A DNA stretch of 64,000 nt from Archangium primigenium (GCF_016904885.1 NZ_JADWYI010000001.1:1550001-1614000), one strand, 5' to 3'. Counted from the first letter of the stretch, positions 42,373 through 57,158 are shown. The notes: generated by a model not told the origin, from the sequence alone. Numbers and translations are program-made.

Positions 42373-44415
42373 GTGAGCAACGTCGTCCCCCAGCCCCCGA
42401 GCGGTGAACCCGGCAACCCGGCCGCCCTGCTCACCGACACTGGGATGTCGGCCCTTCCTCCGCCACCCACGGAGAAGCGCCCGCTGTACCGTGGCCGGGT
42501 CCTCGTGGGACTCGCCCTCGCGCTGGGGGTGTCGTTGCTGCTCGCCCAGGGGCTGCTCGCCAGCGCCCTGGAGAGCGTGTCCGTGGAGCGCTCGGACCGG
42601 CTGACCTTCGTGTCCCTGCGCGCGCTGGAGGACGTGGTCCAGCGCGCCGGGGGCACGGGGGATGCGGTGCGCGCCGTGGTGGGCTCGTGGAAGGCGCAGA
42701 TGCCCGAGGGCAGCGCCGCGCGCGTCATCGCCTTCTCGGGCATCAAGCTGGAGGCGTCCACCTTCCCCGAGGACGTGGGGGAGCGCGCCGCGCCGCGCCG
42801 CCTGTCGCGCGAGGAGAAGCCCCTCTATGACCGGGGCCAGCGGCTGCGCGCCTCGGTGGACACCAACCGCGAGGAGGGCTCGGCGCGCAAGCTGGAGGTG
42901 GAGGCCGAGGCGCTGCCCGCGGGCGGACGTCTGTTGAGCGCGCCCGTGGAGGTGGAGGGCGCGGTGGTGGGCATGGTGGAGATGGCCACGGCGCCGCTCG
43001 CCGCGCCGCTGGCGCCCTCGCTCGGCTCGCTCCTGCTCTGGTGGCTCCTGCCGCTGGCGGTGTGCGCCGGGGCGGCCTTCGCGGTGCGCCGCCAGGGCGT
43101 GCTCGTCGCCGTGTCGGTGGTGGCGCTGCTCGTGGGCCTGGGGGGCTATGCCTCCTACTCGCTGGGCACGCTGGGCGCCGAGGTGCGCGGCACGCAATCG
43201 CTCGTGGCGGAGCGGCTGCGCACCATGGCCGAGCGGGCGCGGGCGGTGATGGCCGAGCACCAGCTCGCCACCGAGCCCGCGCTGCGGCCCGGGGACTGGG
43301 ACTCGGACGCCTACCGCCGTCCGCTGGGCCTGGTGACGCCCGAGGGCCAGGTGAACGACGCGGTGGTGTCCTCGCGTCTGTTGGAGCTGCGCTCGGGCGT
43401 GGGTCAGGCCATGGGCGCGCTGGGCGCGGTGTCGCTCGCGCTGCTGCTCTTCATCGGACTCGGGGGCGTGCACCGCACGGTGGCCACCATCCGCGAGAAC
43501 AGCACCGCCTACGTCTACATCGCGCCGGCGATGGTGGGCATGCTGGTGCTCGTCTTCTTCCCGTTCTTCTACGGCATCGCGCTGTCGTTCACCGACTCCA
43601 CGCTCTACAACGTGGGCCAGCCGCTCTCGAATCTCTGGGTGGGCGTGCGCAACTACGTGGAGATCCTGGGCGACTTCAACATCGCCCGGCGGGCGCAGGA
43701 CGGCTCGCTCGTCTTCAACTACCTCAACTTCTATTACACGCTCTTCTTCACGGTGGTGTGGACGGTCACCAACGTGGCGCTCGGCGTGACGCTGGGCCTG
43801 GTCCTCGCGCTCATCCTCAACGTGGACAAGCTGGCGATGCGGCCGGTGTACCGGGTGCTGCTCATCCTGCCGTGGGCCATGCCCAACTACATCACCGCGC
43901 TCATCTGGAAGGGCCTGTTCCACCAGCAGTTCGGCGTGGTCAACCACATCATCCGCATGTTCGGCGGCCAGGGCCTGTCCTGGTACGACACGCCCTTCAC
44001 CGCCTTCATCACGGTGCTCACCACCAACGGCTGGTTGAGCTTCCCGTTCATGATGGTGGTGTCGCTCGGCGCGCTGCAGTCCATCCCGCTGGAGCTCTAC
44101 GAGGCGGCGCGCGTGGACGGCGCCTCACGCTGGCAGCAGTTCAAGGCCATCACCCTGCCGTCGCTCAAGCCCGCGCTGGTGCCGGCCATCATCCTGTCGG
44201 TGGTGTGGACCTTCAACCAGTTCAACGTCATCTTCCTGGTGACGGAGGGTGAGCCGAGCAACTCGACGGAGATCCTCATCACCCAGGCGTACCGCTACGC
44301 CTTCCAGCGCTACCGCTACGGCTACGCGGCGGCGTACTCCACCGTCATCTTCGGCATCCTCTTGCTCTACAGCATGGTCCAGAACCGGGTCTCGCGCGCC
44401 ACGGAGGCCGCCTGA
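42373..44415 (+). CDS. MalF-type ABC permease with large N-terminal extension
   Basis: A 680-residue permease from the GTG at 42373 (GAGAGG six bases upstream). Residues about 378-680 are a normal MalF-type core (six helices; EAA loop YEAARVDGASRWQQFKAITL near 577-596). The first 370 residues are unusual: helix 1 (41-62), a soluble region of about 150 residues (63-215), helices 2 and 3 (217-237, 243-262), a second soluble loop (263-340) and helix 4 (346-364). The first loop (SDRLTFVSLRALEDVVQRAG, GAVVGMVEMATAPL) looks like an extracytoplasmic sensor domain of the PAS/Cache type. E. coli MalF has a periplasmic P2 loop, but between helices 3 and 4, not here. The extension may sense ligand or dock the binding protein. 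It overlaps the malG-like start by one base. Confidence 0.85.
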   Translation: MSNVVPQPPSGEPGNPAALLTDTGMSALPPPPTEKRPLYRGRVLVGLALALGVSLLLAQGLLASALESVSVERSDRLTFVSLRALEDVVQRAGGTGDAVRAVVGSWKAQMPEGSAARVIAFSGIKLEASTFPEDVGERAAPRRLSREEKPLYDRGQRLRASVDTNREEGSARKLEVEAEALPAGGRLLSAPVEVEGAVVGMVEMATAPLAAPLAPSLGSLLLWWLLPLAVCAGAAFAVRRQGVLVAVSVVALLVGLGGYASYSLGTLGAEVRGTQSLVAERLRTMAERARAVMAEHQLATEPALRPGDWDSDAYRRPLGLVTPEGQVNDAVVSSRLLELRSGVGQAMGALGAVSLALLLFIGLGGVHRTVATIRENSTAYVYIAPAMVGMLVLVFFPFFYGIALSFTDSTLYNVGQPLSNLWVGVRNYVEILGDFNIARRAQDGSLVFNYLNFYYTLFFTVVWTVTNVALGVTLGLVLALILNVDKLAMRPVYRVLLILPWAMPNYITALIWKGLFHQQFGVVNHIIRMFGGQGLSWYDTPFTAFITVLTTNGWLSFPFMMVVSLGALQSIPLELYEAARVDGASRWQQFKAITLPSLKPALVPAIILSVVWTFNQFNVIFLVTEGEPSNSTEILITQAYRYAFQRYRYGYAAAYSTVIFGILLLYSMVQNRVSRATEAA

Positions 44416-45293
44416 TGTTCTCGCGTCGCGAAGGCTTCCCCCACTGGCCGCTGCACCTCTTCCTGGTGTTCTTCACCCTGTTCGCGCTCTACCCGCTCTT
44501 GTGGGTGGTCTCCATCGCGTTCTCGGGCAAGCAGAGCCTGGCCATCACCACGCTGCCGGAGGACCCCACGTTCGCCGATCGGGTGCGCGCGGTGATTCCG
44601 TGGCCGGAGACGTGGTCCCTGTCCAACTTCACCGCGGTGATGACCGAGCAGCCCTTCGGTCACTGGCTGTTCAACAGCGCCGTCATCGCGCTGGGCACCA
44701 CGGTGGTGGGCGTGTTCCTCGCCTGCACGGCGGCCTATGCGTTCAGCCGCTTCAAGTTCAAGGGCCAGCGCGCGGGCATGATGGCCTTCCTCGTGTCCCA
44801 GATGTTCCCGGGCACGCTGATGCTCATCCCGCTCTACATCATCCTCGTGCAGGTGCTGGGGCTGGGCAACTCGCGCCTGGGCCTGATGATCGTCTACGCC
44901 ACCACGTCCATTCCCTTCAGCGTGTGGATGCTCAAGGGCTACTTCGACACCATCCCCCGGGACCTGGAGGAGGCGGCGCTCATCGAGGGCGCCACGGTGG
45001 GGAAGATCTTCTGGACCATCATCATGCCCCTGGCCAAGCCGGCGGTGGCGGTGACGGCGCTCTTCTCCTTCATGACGTCGTGGAACGAGTTCATCCTCGC
45101 CGCCACGTTCATGGACCAGGAGGCGATGTACACCGCGCCCGTGGGCCTGCGCTTCTTCGTGGGTGGCTACTCGCAGCAGTGGGGCTTCTTCTCCGCCGGC
45201 GCGATCATCGTCTCCATCCCCGTCGTCATCCTCTTCCTGTTCCTGCAGAAATATCTCGTCTCCGGCCTCACCGCCGGCAGCGTCAAGGGCTAG
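44415..45293 (+). CDS. MalG-type ABC permease
   Basis: A 292-residue permease with six predicted membrane helices, starting at the ATG that overlaps the malF-like stop (TGATG). The EAA loop is LEEAALIEGATVGKIFWTII, followed by PLAKPAVAV, the coupling-helix region that contacts the ATPase. The C-terminus LFLFLQKYLVSGLTAGSVKG is the typical MalG end. It pairs with the MalF-like subunit to form the membrane channel of the maltodextrin importer. The next gene begins 49 bases later. Confidence 0.9.
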   Translation: MFSRREGFPHWPLHLFLVFFTLFALYPLLWVVSIAFSGKQSLAITTLPEDPTFADRVRAVIPWPETWSLSNFTAVMTEQPFGHWLFNSAVIALGTTVVGVFLACTAAYAFSRFKFKGQRAGMMAFLVSQMFPGTLMLIPLYIILVQVLGLGNSRLGLMIVYATTSIPFSVWMLKGYFDTIPRDLEEAALIEGATVGKIFWTIIMPLAKPAVAVTALFSFMTSWNEFILAATFMDQEAMYTAPVGLRFFVGGYSQQWGFFSAGAIIVSIPVVILFLFLQKYLVSGLTAGSVKG

Positions 45294-45342
45294 CCGTCCG
45301 GCCCCGTCCCCGAAGTGTCTTACCCCGAAGGAGAAGTCGCAG

Positions 45343-46173
45343 ATGAAGACCTCACGTCTCGCGCTGTTCACGCTCGCCGCCGCGCTGCTGGGCGCCCCCG
45401 CCCTGGCCGCCAACAAGGTGTCCTTCAAGGACCCCTCCGGGGATGACAAGGGCCCGGGCAAGTACACGTACCCCACCGACCCCGTCTACAAGCGCGGCTC
45501 GTTCGACCTGACCGACTTCTCCCTGGAGAAGAAGGGCGACAAGGGCGAGCTCACCATCGGGCTGAACACGAGCCTGGAGAACCCCTGGAAGATGGGCGCG
45601 GGCTTCTCCGTGCAGATGATCTTCGTCTTCATCGACACGGACGGGAAGGAAGGCAGCGGCTCCACTGACGGCCTGCCCGGCCTGAACGTGAAGTTCGCGC
45701 CCGCGCACGCCTGGGACAAGGCCATCATCATCTCGCCCCAGGACGCCTCGCGCGTGAAGGCCGAGGTGGGCAACAAGGCCAGCGCCCAGAAGGACAACAT
45801 CATCGTCCCCTCGCGCGTGAAGGGCTCGGGCCGCAAGATCACCGCCTCCTTCGACGCCTCGGGCCTGCAGGGCGAGCCCTCGCAGTGGCGCTACCAGGTG
45901 GTCGTGCAGTCCAGCGAGGGCTTCCCCTCCGGCAATGATCTGCTCACGCGCAAGGTCAACGAGTACGAGGGCCAGCACCGCTTTGGCGGCGGCACGGACG
46001 GCGACTGCGATCCGCACGTGATGGACGTGCTCGCGGGCGCCGGCAAGGGCGACGCGTCCGAGGCCCAGGCCCAGTACGACATGCTCGCCTACGAGTGCGC
46101 CGAGGATGGCACGGCCAAGAAGGCGGCCACGCTCACCATGGTGGGCGAGGCGGCTCCGGCGGAGAAGAAGTAG
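45343..46173 (+). CDS. Secreted glucodextranase-C-like carbohydrate-binding protein
   Basis: The ATG at 45343 follows AAGGAGA and a signal peptide (MKTSRLALFTLAAALLGAPA, cleaved near ALAANK). The mature part (about 250 residues) matches the glucodextranase C-terminal binding-module family: DPSGDDKGPGKYTYPTDP, KRGSFDLTDFSL, MIFVFIDTDGKEGSGSTDGL, PGLNVKFAPAHAWDKAIIIS. In enzymes this module binds glucan or the cell surface; here it stands alone. It lies between the transporter genes and the outer-membrane barrel gene, and a paralogous lipoprotein follows the barrel at 48576. A role in capturing or passing glucan oligosaccharides in the periplasm is inferred. Cysteines DCDPH and YECAE near the end may form a disulphide. 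Confidence 0.82.
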   Translation: MKTSRLALFTLAAALLGAPALAANKVSFKDPSGDDKGPGKYTYPTDPVYKRGSFDLTDFSLEKKGDKGELTIGLNTSLENPWKMGAGFSVQMIFVFIDTDGKEGSGSTDGLPGLNVKFAPAHAWDKAIIISPQDASRVKAEVGNKASAQKDNIIVPSRVKGSGRKITASFDASGLQGEPSQWRYQVVVQSSEGFPSGNDLLTRKVNEYEGQHRFGGGTDGDCDPHVMDVLAGAGKGDASEAQAQYDMLAYECAEDGTAKKAATLTMVGEAAPAEKK

Positions 46174-46197
46174 TTCACGGCATCGCGCATCGCCGTT

Positions 46198-46223
46198 GAC
46201 CGGGGCGCAGCCGCGCCCCGGTC
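46198..46223. terminator. Strong hairpin between the binding-protein and barrel genes
   Basis: GACCGGGGCGC (46198-46208) and GCGCCCCGGTC (46213-46223) form a perfect 11-base stem around AGCC, followed on the plus strand by CGGTTGTTTC. It lies 25 bases after one stop and 31 bases before the next start, in the middle of a same-strand gene series. It may act as a partial terminator or stabilise upstream mRNA. Confidence 0.55.
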
Positions 46224-46253
46224 CGGTTGTTTCAACGGAGGGGAATCACCCAC

Positions 46254-48473
46254 ATGAAGATCAAGTCCATGCGGAAGGGCGCCGCCGCCCTGGCCGCCAC
46301 CGCCATCGTGTTGCCCGCAGTGCCCGTGCTCGCCCAGGAGGCCCCCCGCCTCCAGATCGGCGGCACCACCTACACCAAGTGGCTCGCCGGCAGTCAGCGC
46401 CTCCAGGGGTCGCTCTACAACTTCACCACCGTGCCCGGCGAGGGCTTCGGTGACAACGGCGTCGGCACGGAGCTGGAGCTGTTGCTCAACGCCCGGCTCT
46501 CCAGCCAGGTCGAGGTGCGCGGCCGCATCCACAGCCGCTTCAGCCAGAACTTCTGGACGAACTTCGGCGGCTTCGGTCCCAGGTCGGAGCCGTGCGTCGC
46601 GGGCGACTGCGGCGAGTTCGATCCGCGCTCCAACCAGTACATCAAGCTGCGCGGCATGGCCGTCACGCTCACGCCCGGCTACCTCATCGACTCGGCGACG
46701 ATTGGCGCGAACGACTTCGGCCAGTTCGATCCCTTCATCGTGGGCCGCATCCGCTACATCGATCGCGACAACGCGGCGGGCCTGCTGGTGCAGGGCTCGT
46801 CCTTCGAGCGCCGCCTGACGTGGGACACGGCGGCCATCGCGCTGCCGCGCTTGTGGGCGGGCCCGGGCTTCAAGACGGGCGACTACCACGCCACGGACGC
46901 CTCCTACGTCTTCCAGACGCGCTACGCCGTCAATGACATGTTCGACGTCGGGGGCATCTTCCAGTACGCCCGCGACAACGAGCTGAGCATCACGGACACC
47001 AATCCGGACAACGGCCGGGACCTCTACCCGCGCTTCCGCAACGGCGTGGGCGGCCTCAAGGCGGGCTTCCACACCGATGCTGGCGTGGACATCCGCGGCT
47101 CCTTCTTCCGCTCCTACGCCCATGCCGAGAACTCGAACTACTTCGGCACCGACCCCGATGATCCGCGCTTCGTGCCCAAGAGCTTTGGCCTGAACGGCAC
47201 CTCGCCGGTGCCGGTGGGCAAGCACGTGGACAACACGTGGAAGCTGGACGTGTCGCTGAGCGACCCGCTGGACATTGGCCTGTCGCTCAACGCCCAGGCG
47301 TTCAGCATCGGCTCGGACTACGTGGCGCTCATGGCCGCCCGCCGTGAGTCCGACGTGCTGCTCACCGAGGGCACCGACGGCACCTTCGCCTTCCCGGGCC
47401 CCAACAACCGCAAGTACGGTGTCTTCGCGGGCAACCCCGCCGTCATCGGCTATGGCGGCTGGACGAACGAGACCCAGCAGGTGGCCACGATCAACGTGGA
47501 CAACGAGTTCACCGACTTCGACGAGCCCATGGCCCAGACGGTCATCGGCTGGAAGGGCGTGACGCTCAACCCGGTGTACACCAACGGCGCGCTGGACATC
47601 GCGGGCGAGTACTCGTTCATCACCTACAACACCAACTGGCAGGCCTGGGGGGATGACACCCGGTCCATCACCGACACGCTCTACCCCGGCGCCGAGCTGG
47701 ACTCGGGCGTGCTGCACAACTTCCGCTCCGCCTACCAGCCCTTCCAGGACAAGCGCACGCAGATCGCCGTGCTCAAGGCCCGCTACGTGCTGGACTTCGG
47801 CAAGGGCGTGGATGTGTTCGGCAAGGTCAAGTACATCCACGAGACCGACAAGCGCCTGAACAACCGCAAGTACCTGCCCTTCGAGGACGGGGCCTGCCCC
47901 ACGGACGGCTCGGCGCCCTGCGCGGACACCAAGCGCTACTACGACCCCGAGGGCAAGTTCTCCACGGGCGACTACTACAGCAACCCGGGGCTGGTCGCGG
48001 GCGGCGAGGGCTTCGCCTTCAAGCCGTTCAACGACATCTCGGATGACGACCGCACGCTCAACTACACGAGCTTCAACCTGGGCGCGGGCTACCAGTTCAG
48101 CGACGACTTCTACGCCTCGCTGAGCTACACCAAGTTCCTGGCCAACCTGCAGGACGGCAACACGGCCTTCCAGTCGTACAACCTGCACGAGATGGTGTCG
48201 GGCAAGCACGACAAGAACCTGGTGTCGGTCAAGGCCAAGTACATCCTGGCCGGCGTGGAGTTCGGTCTCGAGGGCCAGTACCTCTTCGGCACCTTCACCC
48301 CGGACTTCGGCACCGGCTACGTGCCGCAGCGCGCGGACGAGGCCATCGCCAAGACCTCCGAGGTGCCGGTGGGCTCGCTGGGCTTCTCCAACCGCTACGG
48401 TGGCTGGAACAGCCTGGAGACGCGCCACTTCACCCAGGCGCGCCTCAAGGCCTTCATGAAGGCGCAGTTCTAG
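46254..48473 (+). CDS. Outer-membrane beta-barrel protein of the glucan locus
   Basis: From the ATG at 46254 (GGAGGGG about ten bases upstream) the product is 739 residues with a signal peptide (MKIKSMRKGAAALAATA, cleaved near VLAQEA). The mature protein is a long run of amphipathic strands separated by short turns and charged loops (for example RSNQYIKLRGMAVTLTPGY, YTSFNLGAGYQFSDDFYASL), and it ends LKAFMKAQF with the terminal phenylalanine typical of outer-membrane barrels. There is no TonB box or plug, so it is a porin-like channel rather than a TonB receptor. Its place between two glucodextranase-C-like proteins in a glucan operon suggests it lets maltodextrins across the outer membrane. 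The exact family is not recognised. Confidence 0.82.
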   Translation: MKIKSMRKGAAALAATAIVLPAVPVLAQEAPRLQIGGTTYTKWLAGSQRLQGSLYNFTTVPGEGFGDNGVGTELELLLNARLSSQVEVRGRIHSRFSQNFWTNFGGFGPRSEPCVAGDCGEFDPRSNQYIKLRGMAVTLTPGYLIDSATIGANDFGQFDPFIVGRIRYIDRDNAAGLLVQGSSFERRLTWDTAAIALPRLWAGPGFKTGDYHATDASYVFQTRYAVNDMFDVGGIFQYARDNELSITDTNPDNGRDLYPRFRNGVGGLKAGFHTDAGVDIRGSFFRSYAHAENSNYFGTDPDDPRFVPKSFGLNGTSPVPVGKHVDNTWKLDVSLSDPLDIGLSLNAQAFSIGSDYVALMAARRESDVLLTEGTDGTFAFPGPNNRKYGVFAGNPAVIGYGGWTNETQQVATINVDNEFTDFDEPMAQTVIGWKGVTLNPVYTNGALDIAGEYSFITYNTNWQAWGDDTRSITDTLYPGAELDSGVLHNFRSAYQPFQDKRTQIAVLKARYVLDFGKGVDVFGKVKYIHETDKRLNNRKYLPFEDGACPTDGSAPCADTKRYYDPEGKFSTGDYYSNPGLVAGGEGFAFKPFNDISDDDRTLNYTSFNLGAGYQFSDDFYASLSYTKFLANLQDGNTAFQSYNLHEMVSGKHDKNLVSVKAKYILAGVEFGLEGQYLFGTFTPDFGTGYVPQRADEAIAKTSEVPVGSLGFSNRYGGWNSLETRHFTQARLKAFMKAQF

Positions 48474-48497
48474 CCGTTCGTCTCCCGTCGCATCCCG

Positions 48498-48535
48498 GGG
48501 CCCGGTCCGCACGCCAGTCGCGTGGGGCCGGGCCC
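48498..48535 (+). terminator. Hairpin terminator after the barrel gene
   Basis: GGGCCCGG (48498-48505) pairs with CCGGGCCC (48528-48535), with an inner CACGC/GCGTG pair and a short loop, followed by TCTTCATGTCC. It starts 24 bases past the barrel stop and ends 40 bases before the next start. Confidence 0.55.
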
Positions 48536-48575
48536 TCTTCATGTCCGTTCGCCGCGCCCAAGGAGTGCCGCCGTC

Positions 48576-49553
48576 ATGTCCGCCCGTCTCCCGCCGTTGC
48601 TCCTGCTCGCCGTCCTGGCGTGTGCCTGCCGAGGCACCCGCGCGAGCACGCCTCTCTTCGTCCTCGAAGACCCCCGGGGCGATGACCACGGGGATGGTCA
48701 GCTGAGCTACCCGCTGCGTGAGGACATGCCGCGCGGCTCGCTGGACCTCTTGTCCCTGCGCGTCTGGCCGGAGCAGGGGGGCACGCGCTTCGAGGCCACC
48801 TTCGCGCGGCCCATCGTCGCGCCCTGGCGCCGCACGGTGGACGCGGCGGGCACCACGCTCGCGGACCAGGCGCGGCTGGGCTTCTACACCTTCAACCTGG
48901 ACGTGTACGTGGACCAGGATCGGCGCGAGGGCTCGGGGAGCACGGACACGCTGCCGGGCCGCCAGTTGGTGCTCGCGCCGGACAGCGCGTGGGAGAAGGC
49001 GCTCATCCTCACGCCGCGCCCCTACGAGGCGCGCGACATGCTGCGCAAGCTGTGGCGCGAGGCGGCCCTCGTCGAGGCCCAACGCACCCAGGGCTCGCTG
49101 GGCGAGGCCGCGGTGAAGGCCGTGGAGGCCGAGGTGGAGCAGCGGCTGGACACGCGCGTCTTCTTCCCCACGCGGGTGCGGGTGGCGGGCGCCACCGTGT
49201 CCTTCGTGGTGCCCGAGGCCTTCCTGGGCGGACCGGCCCGGGCCTCGTGGGGCTACGCGGTGGCGGTGACGGGCGCCACGCTCAACCAGCGCGTGGCGCT
49301 GCCCGCGTTCCTCGGCGGCGTGACGACGCCCGCGGAGCGCGGCGTGGCGGTGATGGGGATTGCGCCGGGCGTGTCACAGGAGCGCTTCGGCGGGGGCCGC
49401 GTGGGCGGCGGCGCGCAGTCACCCGTGGTGGACCTGGTGGTTCCCGAGGGCGTGCGACAGGAAGACGTGCTCGGCCCCGCGCTGCCGCCCTGGCCCGCCG
49501 TGGTGCCGATTCCCGAGCGCTCAGAGCCTGAGAGTCCGCATGAAAAACCCTGA
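48576..49553 (+). CDS. Glucodextranase-C-like lipoprotein
   Basis: The ATG at 48576, nine bases after AAGGAG, begins a 325-residue lipoprotein (lipobox in VLACAC near residue 15). The mature part is a paralogue of the protein at 45343: LEDPRGDDHGDGQLSYPLRE, PRGSLDLLSLRVW, LDVYVDQDRREGSGSTDTL, then LAPDSAWEKALILTP. It is longer, with a helical insert (MLRKLWREAALVEAQRTQGS) and a Pro-rich C-terminal tail. The lipid anchor suggests it works on a membrane next to the barrel at 46254. Its separation by a terminator-like hairpin suggests separate expression levels. Binding activity is inferred from the family. Confidence 0.8.
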   Translation: MSARLPPLLLLAVLACACRGTRASTPLFVLEDPRGDDHGDGQLSYPLREDMPRGSLDLLSLRVWPEQGGTRFEATFARPIVAPWRRTVDAAGTTLADQARLGFYTFNLDVYVDQDRREGSGSTDTLPGRQLVLAPDSAWEKALILTPRPYEARDMLRKLWREAALVEAQRTQGSLGEAAVKAVEAEVEQRLDTRVFFPTRVRVAGATVSFVVPEAFLGGPARASWGYAVAVTGATLNQRVALPAFLGGVTTPAERGVAVMGIAPGVSQERFGGGRVGGGAQSPVVDLVVPEGVRQEDVLGPALPPWPAVVPIPERSEPESPHEKP

Positions 49554-50706
49554 TGTCCGCGCGGGGTTCGGAATGTGTCGTCGCCGCGCGTGAGCGCCTC
49601 ACTGGAGTTCCGGCGCGCGGGTACTCCTGGTACAGGCGCGAGGCATGACCGCCTTCTCCGCCGAAGAACTCGATGAACATCTCGCGCGAACGGCTGGCCG
49701 ACTGACGCGGGAGCTGCACCAGGCGCGCCCGGTCCTCTACTGGACGGATCTGCTGCTGTCCGTGGCCGTGGGCTACACCGGCATGTTCCTGGCGCTGAGC
49801 CCCCTGGCGCTCGGCGTGCGGCTGGGCGCGGGCGTGGTGGGCGTGCTCGGCCTGTACCGTGGGGTCAGCTTCATCCACGAGCTCACCCACCTCAAGGCCA
49901 ACGCCGTGCCGGGGTTCTGGTGGGCATGGAACGCGCTCATCGGCGTGCCGCTCCTGCTGCCCTCGTTCTTGTACGAGGGCGTGCACAACCTCCACCACGT
50001 GCCCTCGCGCTACGGCACCGCGCGGGATCCCGAGTACCTGCCGCTCGCCCACATGCGGCCCGGCTTCCTGCTCGCCTTCCTCGTCGTGTCGGCGCTCGCG
50101 CCGCTGTTGCTGGTCGTGCGCTTCGCCCTGCTCGGGCCCGTGTCGTGGTTCTGGCCGGGCCTGCGACGCGGGGTGGTGGAGCGCGCCTCGTCGATGATCA
50201 TCGAGACGCGTTTTCGCCGCCCGCTCCCCGAGGGGCCCCGCGCGCGCGAGTGGTGGGGGCTGGAGCTGGCCTGCTCGCTCTGGGCCTGGACGGTGGTCGT
50301 GCTCGTGCTCACCGGACACGTGCCGCTCGCGACGGTGGGCGGGGTGCTGGGCATGGCCAGCGCGGTGGCCCTGCTCAACCAGGTGCGCACGCTCGTGGCC
50401 CACCTGTGGGAGAACGACGGCGCGCCCATGAGCATGACGGCGCAGTTCCTGGACTCGGTGAACGTGCCCCCACCGGGCTGGACGGCGGCGCTCTGGGCGC
50501 CGGTGGGGCTGCGCTACCACGCCCTGCACCACCTGTTGCCGGGGCTGCCCTACCACGCGCTGGGGGAGGCTCATCGGCGCCTCGCGACGCTCATGCCCCC
50601 GCCGGCGCCCTATCCCCGCGCGAGTCACGCGGGGCTGTGGCGCCTCGTGCGTCGGCTCTTCGCCCAGGCGGCGCGCCACCGCGGGGGCTCGGGGCCGGGG
50701 GGCGTG

Positions 50707-52371
<1,665 letters not shown>

Positions 52372-52528
52372 GGCGGAAGGCTTAACAGCGCTCGCCCGCC
52401 GCGTGCCAGTGGCCTCAGGTGAAGGGGTGGGGCGCGTCTGCTATACGCGAGAGGACCTCACGGTGTTTCCGTGTCCCCGGAGGACGGGGTCCGCGCCGCG
52501 AGGGTTTCCCCCCGACAAGTGAGTCCCC

Positions 52529-56284
<3,756 letters not shown>

Positions 56285-56309
56285 CGGCGGGGTGCGGTAG
56301 GTGACACGG

Positions 56310-56335
56310 GGGCCCCGGGCACGCGTCCGGGGCCC
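56310..56335 (+). terminator. Hairpin terminator after the pullulanase gene
   Basis: GGGCCCCGG (56310-56318) pairs perfectly with CCGGGGCCC (56327-56335) around an 8-base loop, followed by TCGTCGTTTCGG. It lies 25 bases past the pullulanase stop and 67 bases before larB. Confidence 0.6.
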
Positions 56336-56402
56336 TCGTCGTTTCGGCCCTGGGGCCGCTTGTCGCGTGCGGCGCCCTCCGGAGTGGAGTAGACGTGCGC
56401 CC

Positions 56403-57155
56403 ATGGACGAGAAGACGCTCACCCGACTGCTCGAGCAGGTGAAGGGCGGCAAGGTTTCCGTGGATGCCGCCGTGGGGCAACTCAAGGACCTGCCCTTCGC
56501 CGAGCTGGGCTATGCGACCCTGGACACGCACCGCAGCCTGCGCTTCGGCTTCCCGGAAGTGGTGCTGGGCGAGCCGAAGACGGTGGAGCAGCTGCTCGGC
56601 ATCGTGGGCAAGCTGATGGAGGTGAAGCAGCCGGTGCTGGTGACGCGGCTGCAGCCGGACAAGGCCGAGGCGCTGCTCAAGGCCCACCCCAAGGGCGAGT
56701 ACCACGCCGTGGCGCGCATCTTCCACGTGAAGCAGGGCAAGCCCAAGGCGGGCCGGGTGGCGGTGGTGACGGCGGGCACGAGCGACATCCCCGTGGCCGA
56801 GGAGGCCGCGCTCACCGCGGAGGCCATGGGCGCCACGGTGAACCGGGTGTACGACGTGGGCGTGGCGGGCATCCACCGGCTCTTGCGGCGGCGCGAGGAG
56901 ATTCAATCCGCGCACGCGGCCGTGGTGGTGGCGGGCATGGAGGGGGCGCTGGCGAGCGCGGTGGGCGGCCTGGTGGGCATCCCCGTGGTGGCGGTGCCGA
57001 CGTCCGTGGGCTACGGGGCCAACTTCGGCGGCGTGTCCGCGCTGCTGGCCATGGTCAACTCGTGCGCCTCCAACGTGGCCACCATGAACATCGACAATGG
57101 CTTTGGCGGCGGCTTCTACGCGGCGCTCATCTCCCGCACCAAGGGGCAGCGTTAG
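56403..57155 (+). CDS. larB: LarB, pyridinium dicarboxylate synthase for the nickel-pincer cofactor
   Basis: From the ATG at 56403 the product is 250 residues. The N-terminal half has the LarB-specific motif LGYATLDTHRSLRFGFPEVV; the C-terminal half is a PurE (AIR carboxylase)-like domain with VAVVTAGTSDIPVAEEAALT, VYDVGVAGIHRLL and VVVAGMEGALASAVGGLV. LarB carboxylates the pyridinium ring of nicotinic acid adenine dinucleotide and hydrolyses its phosphoanhydride, the first step of the nickel-pincer cofactor used by lactate racemase-type enzymes. larC follows 3 bases downstream. No larA or larE is visible here. Confidence 0.9.
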   Translation: MDEKTLTRLLEQVKGGKVSVDAAVGQLKDLPFAELGYATLDTHRSLRFGFPEVVLGEPKTVEQLLGIVGKLMEVKQPVLVTRLQPDKAEALLKAHPKGEYHAVARIFHVKQGKPKAGRVAVVTAGTSDIPVAEEAALTAEAMGATVNRVYDVGVAGIHRLLRRREEIQSAHAAVVVAGMEGALASAVGGLVGIPVVAVPTSVGYGANFGGVSALLAMVNSCASNVATMNIDNGFGGGFYAALISRTKGQR

Positions 57156-57158
57156 GCC

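Noticed and set aside
46089-49082. A 997-codon minus-strand open frame
   Set aside because: It is a shadow of the barrel and binding-like genes; composition is Val/Arg/Glu/His-rich and motif-free.
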